64,000 nucleotides of DNA, taken from positions 36,504,001 through 36,568,000 of the forward strand of contig CM065394.1 of assembly GCA_033060915.1 (NCBI GenBank), given 5' to 3'. Every line of letters starts with the position of its first letter. Position 1 is the stretch's first letter. This DNA comes from Euryodendron excelsum (taxonomy: Eukaryota > Streptophyta > Magnoliopsida > Ericales > Pentaphylacaceae). Shown here in pieces: positions 1 through 13,792 of this stretch. The translations under genes and the position numbers were made by a program. Under the pieces are notes generated by a model that was not told where the DNA came from, did no database searches, and saw only the letters and a program-made list of their open reading frames with translations.

Positions 1-414
1 TTGAGTCCTAGCCACTAATCGTCATGGGCCTGGCCTGCTAAGTCGGCGTCATTTGGCTGAAAGGCTCTTATTGGGCCCACATCCATATTTAAAAATATAA
101 ATTATTTTAATTGGTCTTTATAGTTTAAAGCGACAAAATCAATAGTTGGCACTCGTCACATAATTTTGTATTGATTTTCTACACAATTTTTTTGTATGTA
201 TATCATAACTCTAATTTAAGTTGTCGGTTTTATTTATGAAAAATTGACGCATCACAAAAATAAAGACTTTATAGATGAAATAAGGTCAAATAAAAAATGT
301 ATAAAAACGATATTATTATGTAATAATTTTTTTTCAAACATAACAATCAATATTCATGGATTTAAAATTTTTAAACTTAGCCTCATCTCATCCTCTATTT
401 ATAATTTTAATAAA
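1..414. other. Intergenic, AT-rich
   Basis: No gene is recognisable here. The first ~90 bases are of moderate GC content and the rest is AT-rich. The last nine bases (406-414, TTTAATAAA) form the left target-site duplication of the element that follows. Confidence 0.5.
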
Positions 415-574
415 GGTTAATTACATTTTTCACCTTTTTAGTTTACGCCTTTTGTCACTTTGCTCCTTGTACTTCCAATTGTAACACTCAACTCTTCAAA
501 CTTGTGGTCAAGTTGTAATTTTCTCCTTCTGATCGATGCCATCAAAATTATTAACGGAATAAGATCACATGATC
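415..574 (+). repeat. Left terminal inverted repeat of the Pack-MULE
   Basis: Reads GGTTAATTACATTTTTCACC at the outer end. Read along its length it matches the reverse complement of 1487-1644, including shared blocks TTTTAGTTTACGC, AATTGTAACA and GATCAC.TGATC. Identity is roughly three quarters by eye. Confidence 0.75.
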
Positions 575-789
575 CTCAAACATCCACTAAGCTAAAAGTA
601 GATGTCTTTTGTGGTTCCTAGTGGCTCTCTTCTGTGACACAGCCGAGTCTGTTGTCAAGTCTGCTGGCAATGCCACCTTCCCTATCTCCCCCAGCAAGGA
701 CACCACCAACATGGCCAATGACATCGATGTTGACATAAAAAAACAACAGGAAGAGCTCCCACAGTTGCCTTGCTGATGTAGAAACTAGG

Positions 790-1248
790 GAACGAACAGG
801 GAAGCCAAGAAGGACGAGGCCAGAGATCCCAAGACTGCATCAGAAGATCCGCCACTTCCGAGAAGGAGACATTATAGCATTGCCGGCCGGAGTAGCACAA
901 TGGTACTATAACAACAGCAATAAGGACCTTGTTGTTGTTATGGAGGATACTGGCAACGAACAAAGTTGTTATGGAAGACACGGGCAACGAACACAATAAG
1001 CTTGACCACAACCCCAAGGTAAGAAACCCATTAAACAATTAACCTATAAAGCTAAATAGGACTTTCAATACTCATATTTACTAAATTAACCTAGCTAAAT
1101 TGAACTTTCAATACTCTCGGTACTCAAAATTTTACCAAATTAATAATTATAGTGTTATTAGAAATTCTTTCTTACTGGAAACCCACAACAAGGACAACAG
1201 TGGTAGAGGGAACTCTACGGCCGTAGGCGCGGTCAGCAAGAGAACCAG
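790..1248 (+). pseudogene. Captured 11S globulin (legumin) gene fragment with its intron
   Basis: In the frame at 838-990 the translation contains [19 protein letters not shown] followed by AQWYYNN. This is the conserved cupin block of 11S seed storage globulins (known motif REGD-hydrophobic-ALPAGVAHW-YNNG). After an internal duplication the reading continues as NKLDHNPK and meets a good donor at 1018/1019. A candidate acceptor at 1160-1161 opens KFFLTGNPQQGQQ, the legumin segment that normally follows. The intron therefore survived, so the piece was captured from DNA and not from a processed transcript. Damage: a roughly 33-bp tandem duplication (GTTGTTATGGARGA units near 930-1000) shifts the frame, and a TAG stands at 1204-1206 after GQQW. 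Most of the globulin is missing. Not expected to give a storage protein. Confidence 0.7.
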
Positions 1249-1460
1249 GTGAAGTACAGAGCAAAGAGGAAGAACAGGAAGTTCAAGAAGTCGATTCGAT
1301 ACGTGTTGAGGAAGGCCTACATTGAGACGTGGTCAAGGATCAAAGGCCAATTCTAGAAGCGAATCGAGACGAAGACAAAGGTGGTGGAAAATATGTTCTG
1401 CTGAGGTTATAAAAGTTTGTGTAACGTGTGTTTCGCTACCATATGGGATGAATTCCTTTA
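1249..1460 (+). pseudogene. Captured CONSTANS-like CCT-domain fragment
   Basis: Translation from 1249 gives [20 protein letters not shown], then [15 protein letters not shown], a TAG stop (1354-1356) and KRIETK. This matches the CCT domain of CONSTANS-like and related regulators (family pattern RYREKRKNRKFEKTIRY.SRKAYAE.RPRIKGRFAKR). The conserved FAKR becomes F-stop-KR. The tail to about 1460 resembles the short acidic C-terminus of CO-like proteins but has more stops. The CCT reading is in the same frame as the preceding globulin exon (1162 onward), separated from it by one TAG at 1204. CCT domains bind DNA with NF-Y subunits; this copy lacks the B-box part and is broken. Confidence 0.7.
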
Positions 1461-1486
1461 ATGCCCATTGAGTCGCAACACATGAT

Positions 1487-1644
1487 GATCACGTGATCAT
1501 ATTCCATCAATAATTTAGACATCTACCAGAAGGGAGGCATTGCAACTTAATCACAAATTTAAGAAATTAACTGTTACAATTAAAAATACAAATGTCAAAG
1601 TGATACAAGCGTAAACTAAAAGGGTGACGAATGTAATTATCTGC
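1487..1644 (-). repeat. Right terminal inverted repeat of the Pack-MULE
   Basis: The reverse complement begins GCAGATAATTACATTCGTCA and aligns with the left repeat over its whole length. The inner end is the palindrome GATCACGTGATC near 1487-1498. The 9-bp flank 1645-1653 matches the left flank at eight of nine positions. Confidence 0.75.
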
Positions 1645-1653
1645 TTTAATAAT

Positions 1654-2260
1654 GTGTTTGATCTAAATTGTGATTTCCCATTTCCATGGAATATGAATGG
1701 GAAGAATCCAGTGTTGTATAGATACACAAGTGTGTATATATTACCGAGGTGCAAATCAAGCGCACTCTTTGTCTTCCCAAACGGAGTTGAGCAATACCTC
1801 TGCAGCTCACCCAAACACGCCATTGAAGTGGGATAGAAAACCGTATCCTTTTGACAAGCAACAGAAAAGGCTATATAACGGGACCGAGCAACACGCTCTA
1901 CAATTTCACCCACAAAAGTACAAAGATGTACTCGTCTCCGTACTCCCCCGATGTTGCAGAAACACCTGCCTTTTTTATCGCGATGTTTAACGGATTTTTG
2001 GCCAATTTTCCTTTCCAGATATATATTGTAGGCACAGAGATACATACATGTGGTTGTAAGCATCACACATGGTTTGGAAAATATTCCATGAGAGAGAGAG
2101 AGAGTCAGTCTCAGTGCCCTAGTGCCCAAATTTCTCTGCTTTGTTTTTAGGCCTAAAATATTCATTACCCAACTTCCAGTTCTATCCACTTTGGGTCCCA
2201 CGATGCCCACACCTTTTACTCTTTTGAATATTTTTATTCTTTGATGAGATCCTCTCTTGA
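1654..2260. other. Spacer between Pack-MULE and ELF3 leader
   Basis: No gene recognised. It holds a short GA run near 2092-2104. Part of this stretch is presumably ELF3 promoter, since ELF3 is the next gene downstream, but no specific element could be identified by eye. Confidence 0.4.
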
Positions 2261-2938
2261 AATTCCAAGGTAATCCTCGTCTCTTCCTGAATCTATATAT
2301 CTTTCTATTTGATATGTTCTCTTGCTCAATCTATCTTTACCCACTTGTACCTCCAAGCGCTCTCTCTGTCTCTTGCTCTAACTGCCAGATTTTTACCTCA
2401 TCTTATTCTGTGAGTGTGCTTTGTGTTTTGTTTGGTTCTGTTTGATTTTGAGTTGATAGAATTGACCTTTTGAGGTGGGTCAATTTCGGGTACTCTTTGA
2501 AAATGGTGTTTTCTTGAACTTTCATGCTTTGCTGTCTTTTGGTTTTTGGCTTAAAGATTTGATTATTTGACATGGGTTGAGCTTAGATACTTGTAGAATT
2601 GTTTTGTGTTGACAGTAACATGTGAGTTTTATTGTTTGGTTATGGTTTTCACTTCAAACCTCTGATATTTTCAGTTGGGTTGAGCTTGGTTCTTGTCATA
2701 TCAATTTGATGTGGTTTTGTTGTTTGCTTTTGATCTGCAGCCAAAATGTTTGTTTCTTGAGGTAGGTTGAATTTGGGTAATTGTTTTTTTGGATACCTGG
2801 GTAGGCGAGTTTTCAGGTTTGTAGTTTTGGGCTTTAGTGGGAAAAGGTGGGGATGGAATCATGCTCTGAATTTGATGAAAATGCTTGTTTTGGAACTGGG
2901 GTTTCGGTTGAAGCCTTGAAGGACTCAGAAAGGGAAGG
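2261..2938 (+). other. Probable ELF3 5' leader with a candidate leader intron
   Basis: A good donor (AAG/GTAATC at 2269/2270) and a good acceptor (GATCTGCAG ending at 2740) could define a leader intron of about 470 bases just ahead of the ELF3 start codon. The intervening DNA is T-rich, as plant introns are. This is inference from splice-site appearance only. Confidence 0.35.
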
Positions 2939-5900
2939 ATGACTGGCGGCAAAGATGAAGAGAAGCCAATGGGTCATTTGTTTCCTAGGCTTCACATCAA
3001 TGATGCAGAGAAAGGAGGGCCACGGGCACCTCCAAGGAACAAGATGGCTCTTTATGAACAACTTAATATTCCTTCTCAGAGATTTACCGCTGGATCAGCA
3101 TCAATGTTGCCTCTTGCGCCCAACAATAGTGGCAGTTCGGTCCCTTCAACATCATATAGTCATGTGAGTTCAAGAGTCTATAGTGGTTTTTGGCTTTTTG
3201 CTCTCAATTATGAATTGACATTTTTAACTCTGTCTGTTTAGGGCAAGGGATATACAAGTACCATCCATTGCATTGTAAGTTGGCCGTGATCATGCGTTTT
3301 TGGAATTTCTTCTTGTTGTTTGGCTCTAATTTATCTAGTAGTAACCATGGATTTGCTATCTGAATGGTGTAAGAGGGAAATTTCTTCGTTTCTAATACTG
3401 TTTTGATTAAATTAGAGGTTGTACTTTTAGGTATGACATTGAGATAATCTTTTTATTGTTTTACTTTTGCCACGGTTCTGCCTGTCTATGAGTATTGTCT
3501 CTATTCTCTACGAAATTATGATCGTAAGGTACTTGAGAAATTGGAAGTCATCTGGAGCATTAAATGCTCCCATTGGCAGCTTTGGTATGGTCTTTTCAAT
3601 AGTTTTAAAAAAGTTGAGTTCAGCTTTTCACTTGGAGTTCAACCATCTCTTTGACAGCATTGCAAAAACAAGCCTATGATGATTGGCTGGCCGCTGGGTG
3701 TACCTTGGACAATTGGTTGTCTTGGCACTAACAAGCAGGGCACTTCCTTAAGTAAATTGTTGAATTGATTGTAGTATTTTCGAATTGTGTAGATTTTCAT
3801 TTATGTCACAGTACTACTGCATCCTGTTTTGTTTTGTTGTGTATTTTTTTCCTTTCATGTTATTCATAATTTGCCTAAAAGAACGTGATTTGTACATTTC
3901 AGGACCACTTAGATGCTAGGCAGCCAGTAGGGCTGTTGCCTTTGGACTACACTGATCTTCAGCAGGTTAAAGGTTCCCTCTCCTTTGTACGTCAATATAT
4001 GGTTGTCTTCTTTCATTTTGGTAGTTTCCAATATTCATCATCTGATTTGAAATTCTCCTTACAAGTAAGTTGAGCTAACGTATAAAGAGAACAATTGTCC
4101 TCTGTTTCTTGTGTTTCACTAGTGTTTCTATGCAGTAATTTTTTGAATGTCTTGTGATTCTGTTGTGTTTTGTCACAAAAAAAGGACAAATATTTTTCTG
4201 CAAATTCATGAATGCTTATGCTTTTCTATTTTCTGCTTTCACGAAGTGATTCATGGTTGTAGGGTGGTGGCCAAAGAGGGAGTCTGTGTTTACCAATCTG
4301 CAACTTACCTGTTTCTTCTCCTTTGGCGGAGAGACTTCACTCTTATTCTTCCGGTGGGATTAATTTGAATACTACATCAACGAATCTTGAATGGCGACCA
4401 ATGAAGCTCACAAAGTATCACGCTTTGAATGCTGCAGGGCTTACGTCGATAGCAGCCAATTGTAGCTCTTTCCAACCCCACAGTATCTCTGATTCTAAGA
4501 ACTATGTTGCAAAGAAGCTTGGAGATGAGGATGATTTTAGAGTTCCAACCTCTGTCCAATCAGGTAGAACTCTGAATTGTGTTAACAGAGAGCAAAACAT
4601 GGATAAAGAAAAACTCACTGCCTCAAGCCCAAACAAACAACTTCAAACTGCTTCTGTAAAGCAACTGAAACGAACTAGCACTGACGATCTAATGTCAAGG
4701 CAGCATATGAGGAATCAAACTAAAGAGAACTCAAAAATATCTCCAAGTTTTCAGGACCATGTTAATAGGCCTGCTTCAATTTTTACAAATGGAGATAAGG
4801 TTTTGGGCCTTTTGGCAGATGCATCTTCTAGTCCTCTAGCTGGAGCTAGGATCTCTGAGTCAGTAAAGGCAGCACTGGTATCTTTGAATGAGGAAAATAG
4901 AAGCAGTTCAGTGGATGACTCGAGTAGATTACATGATTCCAAGGCCAAGTTACATAACGATTACAGAGTTTTGCAAGAAAAAAAGTCCCTTAGAGATGGT
5001 GTTTCAGCAGAGCCCAAAAAGGCTGTAGGAAAGAGAAATGCTTCCACATTGGAAGTTGTCTCCTGTTCCAGACTACAACCTGGAGAAAATCTTAGAAATC
5101 CTAATTGGCTTGAAAATGCCAGTGAGTGCCATGAAGATCAGTGTAGGCCTTTACGAGTGGGAGTGGTAGACAAAAATGCTGATATCTCAGACAACTCCAT
5201 TGTGGACTCCATATCGGAGGTGGATATATCCCCTGATGATGTTGTAGGAGTCATAGGTCAGAAACAATTCTGGAAAGCAAGAAGAGCTATTGTCCAGTAA
5301 GTATCTCTGACTGATCATTGCTATGTACATTTGCTTCAGCTTTGTTATATTGAAATGAAGGAAGCCTGAATACTATGTGAAGTAGAGTGCATATTTATAC
5401 CTCAATATTAAGCAAGTTTAGGTTTTCAATTATTTACATGTTCATATTGAGGTGCCATTTTTCTACCTTAAACTTTTATGTAAGAAGTCCATAAGTTCTA
5501 TGTTTGATTGGTTTTTGCTGCTGTTATGCATTCCGTGTGTAAGTTATTTGTCTATCTTTTGGGTACTGTTTTACTCTCTCTCTCTCTCTCTCTCTCCATT
5601 GCATCTGCCCAGAAGATAGTAATTTCAAGTCAGAACTGAAGATCCACACAATTAAAAGAGTGTCAGATATTTGTAAATTTGTAACCGCATAGAATTGTGG
5701 TATGTTACTCTCATGGCTTCACTTAATTCATTTTTTTAGAAGAGTAGACACTTCATTTTTCAAGAACAAATTGCTACGCAGTGCTTATTCCCAAGTGTTT
5801 CACTTTCTATCTGTGTCTAAACAATGTGATCTTTGTTAATGGATCTATCTCTTTACGATTATATGAATTTTGATTCAGATGTTGCATTTTTAAACTTGGC

Positions 5901-8427
5901 CATTTGATGTTGATGACATGCTACGTTTTTCATGTCATGGTTTTGGTATATCAAATTGTTGGTGACAATTACGCTGGCTTGATAAATATTACCTTTATCG
6001 AAGAGGAATATGCCTAATGGATTTGATTCTTATAAGAGAGGAATATAGAAGCTCATCAACATGTTTCATGGGGTGTTCTTATTTTAAGAATAGATTGATA
6101 ATAACCAAGCTGAGAATTTTGATCTTTGTGACATGCAGCAAAAGAATGTAGAAGTTTTGGAAACATCTCATTGAGGGTGTTAACATGTCAATCTGCAGAG
6201 AACTGCAACTTCTGTTTTCTTTTCTTTTCTTTCTTCCTTAGGAAGGTGCCAAAGTATAGTCTATCGAACTTCTTTGGCATATGGAGGTGAAGGTTTGCTT
6301 GATCCAAGGCACTTAGTTTTGTTAAGTAACATATTGGCATCTTGTTCAAATACAACCTTCTTTTGTCATGTCTTTGCTTGTACATAAGTATGGTGATCCT
6401 CTTGAACTACTGAGGATATGTTGTAAAAATGCCCTTCGTGGTGGATATATGGTTTTAGAAATTTAAGTTTGGGAAGCTGGAAGGGTGCCATTGGCTTGTG
6501 ATGTCTTTGAATGGTATTATGAGAAAATTTTTAGTACCTTGATGAATTTTAGAAAACCCAAGTTGGACCTCCTCTAAAGTGAGGAGGGTAAATACTAGAA
6601 CAAGTGACCTCGTTCCTGTTTTGAAGGGCATGACTGTGGGAGAACTTCTGTTTGTGTTTGTAAACAACAATGGCTCATGCTAAGGTGTTGAAACTATCCA
6701 GAAATGGAAAGTGGTTGGTTTCTAATTGTTGAAGAATTAAAATTCCATCTTCCACCTGATCCTATGTGTATATGTTTGCTCAAATATGATTTACTTCAAA
6801 TGATTGTCAGTGTCTTGGTAAGGTTGCCAAAGCAGATGCCAACATCAAGGAATATTTGGAGTTTGATTTTTAACTCATCTTTTGTCATGCAATGCCTTAT
6901 TATGTTTTCTTCCTACATCGTCAGGTGTATATCTGCGAGACATTCAATGAACCCTTTGAAGATAAATTTTGTGTGCAATTCTGTGAAAACTAATATATGG
7001 CCAAAAGTTTGGATTGAAAATCCACTCAATTCAAACCACATATGTGAAACTTATGATTTATTAACACAATTTGGCATCAAATTTACTGACATGGACAAAA
7101 TATCTGCCTTAGGCTGGAAAGAGATACAGATTGCAAACAATGTTATTAAGTGGTCAAATATGTGTGTGCATTAGTGTTTTTGCTCCTTCCTTGAAAATAT
7201 GGTTTTTAGTGCTTAATCTAACTCCAGTGCTACTATTTGCAGCCAGCAAAGAGTTTTCACGGTGCAAGTCTTTGAGTTGCATAGAGTAATAAAGGTGAGC
7301 TGGTCTTTACTCAGTTAAAATGCTAGGTTATTTTGAAATGATTTCATGTGATATTATTCTTGGTTTTAGACTAACTTCTGAGGAAAGAGAATACATTCCT
7401 TGTTAATATGAAACAGGTGCAGAGATTGTTTGCAGCATCACCAGATCTATTGCTCGAAAGTAAACTTTATCTGGGAAAGCCTTCGATCAAAGTATTACCT
7501 GTGAAGAAGTTGCCCTCTGAGAAGGTACTAGAAGCACCACCTTTAATTGTTGAACTGAAAGATGACCCTCAGAAGCCCAACACCAACACTGAATGTGCAG
7601 CAGAGAATGCATTGGGAAATCCTCCTCTTCCTTCTCTGAACAGTGATACCAACAAAGGACTTAACAGTCAGCAATCAAATTACAAACCTTGTTCAGCAAA
7701 CCCACCACCAGCATCAACAGCCACTGATGCGAAACCAGCACCTTGGTGCTTCCAACCACCACCCGGAAACCAGTGGTTAGTTCCTGTAATGTCGCCTTCT
7801 GAAGGACTTGTTTACAAGCCCTATACAGGACCTCGTCCTCCAACGTCAGGTTTCATGGCACCACTTTATGGTAGCTATGGGCCTATGAGCCTAACTCCTC
7901 CAGGCAGAGATTTCTTGAACACAGCTAATGGCAGTCCTGCCTCTCACCAACAAGGCATTGGAATTCTTTCCGGCACTCCTCCTCTTGGTCAGACCTACTT
8001 TCTGCCCTATGGCATGCCACTGATGAACCCATCTGTTTCCAGTTCAGCTGTTGAGCAGGTGAGTCCATTTGCTAGAACCAGGTCAAATGGGCAAGAGAAT
8101 CACTTAATGGGGGATATCAATATCACCATGTCAAGCCTGAAGAGTGGGGTGAACTCATATTGTGCCACGAATTTGCAGGCATCGAAAGAGAGTGAGGTGC
8201 AGGGTAGTAGGGCAAGTAGTCCCTCTGAGAGGGTGCAAGCTGGAGATGCACTTCCTCTTTTCCCTACTGCCCCAACAGCTAAGGTTATGGGTCAACATGT
8301 TCAGACTCATGGTGTTGAGCAGCGGACACGGGTGATTAGGGTTGTACCTCACAACCCTAGATCAGCATCTGATTCAGCTGCTCGGATTTTCCGGTCTATA
8401 CAAGAAGAGAGGAGACAGTATTACTAA
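2939..8427 (+). CDS. ELF3: EARLY FLOWERING 3, evening-complex scaffold
   Basis: ELF3 is the nuclear scaffold that joins ELF4 and LUX in the evening complex, represses clock and growth genes at night and acts in photoperiodic flowering. Four exons join in frame: 2939-3163, 4263-5296, 7243-7294 and 7417-8427, giving about 773 residues (Arabidopsis ELF3 has 695). All introns are GT-AG and the exon layout is that of Arabidopsis. Conserved blocks are clear: N-terminal [20 protein letters not shown] then [15 protein letters not shown]; the exon 2/3 block [20 protein letters not shown] followed by [34 protein letters not shown] in the Pro-rich prion-like region; and C-terminal [10 protein letters not shown] with [11 protein letters not shown]. 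The first ATG matches the family start. The long glutamine tract of some Arabidopsis alleles is absent; only short QQ pairs occur. Intron 2 (about 1.95 kb) shows nothing recognisable beyond a CT run near 5576-5597. Confidence 0.95.
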
Positions 8428-9172
8428 GTTTATCTCAGGTTTATTGCAAATAATTGACTTTAGAGAATGCTGAGGTGCTAGCAGTGGGTTTTGGCCCTCC
8501 AATGTACGAAAATAATAGTGAGAAAAAATCTCTAAAGAATGCCCAATTGGAATTGACCATTTTCTCTATATTTTTTTAATACTATTTGATATGTATTTGT
8601 GTCCTGTCTTTTTAATCCTCTATCAATTTCTGTAAATAGGTTGTAGTAAAATTAGTATCTTCCTCTGAGGCCATCGAGGCATTTTCAAAAAACTGTATAG
8701 CTTAACAGGGCTATTGGACTTTTGGCTGGCCTTGCTGTTGATTGTGCTATTCTTTAACTTCATCCAAGATTTTTTCGCTTTTAAACGGCAACAAGACTTA
8801 TTTTTTTCTGTATGGAGAACACAATTGTGATATTTTCTCATTCAAGTACCTTAATAAATTTACAAATAATGCTATATGCATCTTATTTTTCAATTCATTT
8901 TCTTTTTAAGCACTAGCCTATGGGACCTACAATAATAAATTTTCACGAGGAATGCTATACATAGACTTAGTTCTCAATCTCATTTCTCCAAAAAAAACGC
9001 AATACTCAAATTATAGCACGTAAGGCTTAGGATATTGTCCAGAAACATCTTTTGTCATGGCAATTGAGCTCCATATAGAGATTTTAATGAAAACAAAAGC
9101 AAAGAAAACATAAAAACTTCAAATAAAAAGCTTTATTTTCTCTAATTTATTTGCTATATATATATATATATA
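8428..9172. other. Convergent spacer between ELF3 and the neprosin-domain gene
   Basis: Contains the presumed 3' ends of both convergent genes. It is AT-rich and ends in an (AT)n run at about 9155-9174 that touches the stop codon of the minus-strand gene. No other gene seen. Confidence 0.45.
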
Positions 9173-12012
<2,840 letters not shown>

Positions 12013-12164
12013 TCAAAAATCCAATAAGATTGCCTTGCAAGTGTTCTCTTTTCTTCTCTCTTTTGTTTTTTTTTCTTTTTGAGTTGTGTAGACAAATTTT
12101 TAGTATTGACCCAGATCACATACCCAAATGATTCATGAGAGTATTAAAGGGAAAACGAGTCTAA
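12013..12164. other. Upstream flank of the neprosin-domain gene
   Basis: Contains a pyrimidine-rich block (TTTTCTTCTCTCTTTTG) just upstream of the start codon on the minus strand, probably leader. No promoter element recognised with confidence. Confidence 0.3.
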
Positions 12165-12374
12165 AGACTCGTTTGGTACAGTATTTTTGTCAAACTTTTT
12201 TTAAGTTTACAAGTAAAAAAATCAAATTTTTTAACTGTTTTACTTTTCTGATTTTACTTTAACTAAAAATAAGCAAAAAAACAAAAACATAAAAGTAAAA
12301 AAGTCAATTTTTTTTTACTTTTTTACTTATAAACTTAAAAAACATTAGCCAAAAAATTGATACTAAACGAGTCA
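12165..12374. mobile_element. Tourist-like MITE (foldback, TAA target duplication)
   Basis: Flanked by TAA at 12162-12164 and 12375-12377. The ends are inverted: AGACTCGTTTGGTAC on the left, and TGACTCGTTTAGTAT read from the right. The similarity continues inward (TTTTT...TTTAAGTTTA.AAGTAAAAAA), so nearly the whole 210 bp can fold into one hairpin. TAA target duplication and short length fit the PIF/Harbinger-derived Tourist group. Confidence 0.65.
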
Positions 12375-12800
12375 TAAGTAAAAATTATGAAAATCCCATT
12401 TAAGCCAAAATCCTAACTTGGTAATTAAGGAGTCCGTTATGTGAAAAATTTTGACCGAACCAATAAGGTAACCTAAGTTTCTTTTTGACTTGTACAAGTA
12501 TTAAAAGTCACTTTGACTGTTAGAATGGTCGATGATTGCACACAATAAAGTAAATATGGGAACTATATCTTTGAATATTTTATAGTAGTAAAATGTACTC
12601 AAACACATTTACATAATAAGTCAAAAGTTGAGAACTTCAAAAGCTCTGAAGGTGATTAAAGGAGTCTGAAGAAATTTATTTTTATTAAGAATATGAAGAT
12701 CGGCTTGAGGGCACAATTGATGGTCTAACAGATTGTTTGTGACTTAAATGAGTCAAAGACTAGCTTGACGAGCTGATTTTCAAAATAACTGTGATTTGAA

Positions 12801-12940
12801 TTAAAAACTGTTGATGAACAAAGCCAGAAAAATTACCAGAAAATTCATAATTTTAGGCTTTCTAATTTAATTTAAAACTGTTGATGAACATAGTGAGAAA
12901 AATTAGTTGCAAATCCGTAATTTTAGGCTTTATAATTTAA
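12801..12940. repeat. Two-copy 70-bp tandem repeat
   Basis: AAAACTGTTGATGAACA begins near 12804 and again 70 bases later. The copies share AATTTTAGGCTTT. and differ at several positions. Intergenic. Confidence 0.7.
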
Positions 12941-13295
12941 GCAGCTTGTTGTATTTGGACTCGAAAAAGTATTCAAGGCGTTCAGCTTCAACTTTTTGTA
13001 TCTTGCAATATGCATTTTTTTTTGTTTTCTTTGGTTGTATATACTTGAAATCTTGGGTTAATTTGATTGTAAGTAGACTATAGGGTTGGCTTTTGAAGGT
13101 CTAAAAACCTGCTGGTTTGTTGTTATGATCAATTCATGGCAATAACCATACCTCAGGATCCTTAAAACCGTTAAACGTAGGAGGATTTATGAGTAAAATA
13201 ATAATTTATTTGACGGTTTTGACTCTTAAAAGGAAATTATAGTTGAAATGTACGTAAGTTAATCTGAAGACTCTGAACACCTTAACTACAATATG

Positions 13296-13784
13296 TATTG
13301 GCAGACCTACAAGGGGGCAGGCAGGGCTATGACCGCTCTAAGTTTTGAAAAATTATCTTAGTATTCCCTTAGTTAAAATTTGAAAAATTACCCTAGGTCT
13401 TATATATTTTTGAGTATTTGTGATAAAATAGGTGTATTGGTCTCTTCAAAGTTTTGAAAAATTTCTTGAAACCCTTCATACTTTAGAATGTTCATAATAA
13501 AATAGTTATATTGCCTCTCCAAAATCTAAGTTGTTTTACCTTTCTTCTCCCAAATCTAGGTAAATTTTTCTTGCCTCTTTAGTTTAGAAGAAAAAATTTA
13601 ATCGGAAAGTAATGCCTTTATTTTAGGATCTACATTCGTTATAATTTACATTTTTTTGTTTTTGATAAATCTCTTACTATAGAGTTTAAATTTAAATAAC
13701 AGTAGCTAAAAATTAGTATAATGGCACCACTAATTTGTTTTTCCTACTTAGTTCCCCTTTGTGATATTTTTGGATCCGCCACTG
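13296..13784. mobile_element. Non-autonomous hAT-like element, degraded
   Basis: The right end reads GGATCCGCCACTG, whose reverse complement CAGTGGCGGATCC resembles the left end TATTGGCAGACCT at nine of thirteen positions. Flanks ACAATATG (13288-13295) and ACAATACC (13785-13792) match at six of eight, fitting an old 8-bp hAT duplication. The interior is AT-rich with repeated AGTTTTGAAAAATT and no coding capacity. Confidence 0.5.
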
Positions 13785-13792
13785 ACAATACC

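Larger units (their letters stand above)
415..1644. mobile_element. Pack-MULE-like element carrying globulin and CCT-domain gene pieces
   Basis: A 1.23-kb segment is bounded by long, diverged inverted repeats (415-574 and 1487-1644). It is flanked by near-identical 9-bp direct repeats: TTTAATAAA at 406-414 and TTTAATAAT at 1645-1653. Long terminal inverted repeats with a 9-bp target duplication are the hallmark of Mutator-like elements. The interior codes for no transposase. It holds a legumin-like segment with its intron (about 790-1248) and a CONSTANS-like CCT-domain segment (1249 to about 1460). Capture of unrelated host gene pieces between Mutator ends is what defines a Pack-MULE. The element lies about 1.3 kb upstream of the ELF3 start codon. 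Part of the interior (575-790) is unidentified. Exact ends are uncertain by a few bases because the outermost bases of the two repeats differ. Confidence 0.75.

Noticed and set aside
1551..2210. Open frame of 219 codons on the minus strand
   Set aside because: Begins inside the Pack-MULE terminal repeat and runs into spacer DNA; no domain similarity and codon use is not gene-like.
6704..7174. Open frame of 156 codons on the plus strand
   Set aside because: Lies wholly inside ELF3 intron 2, has no recognisable domain, and the flanking ELF3 exons splice past it in frame.
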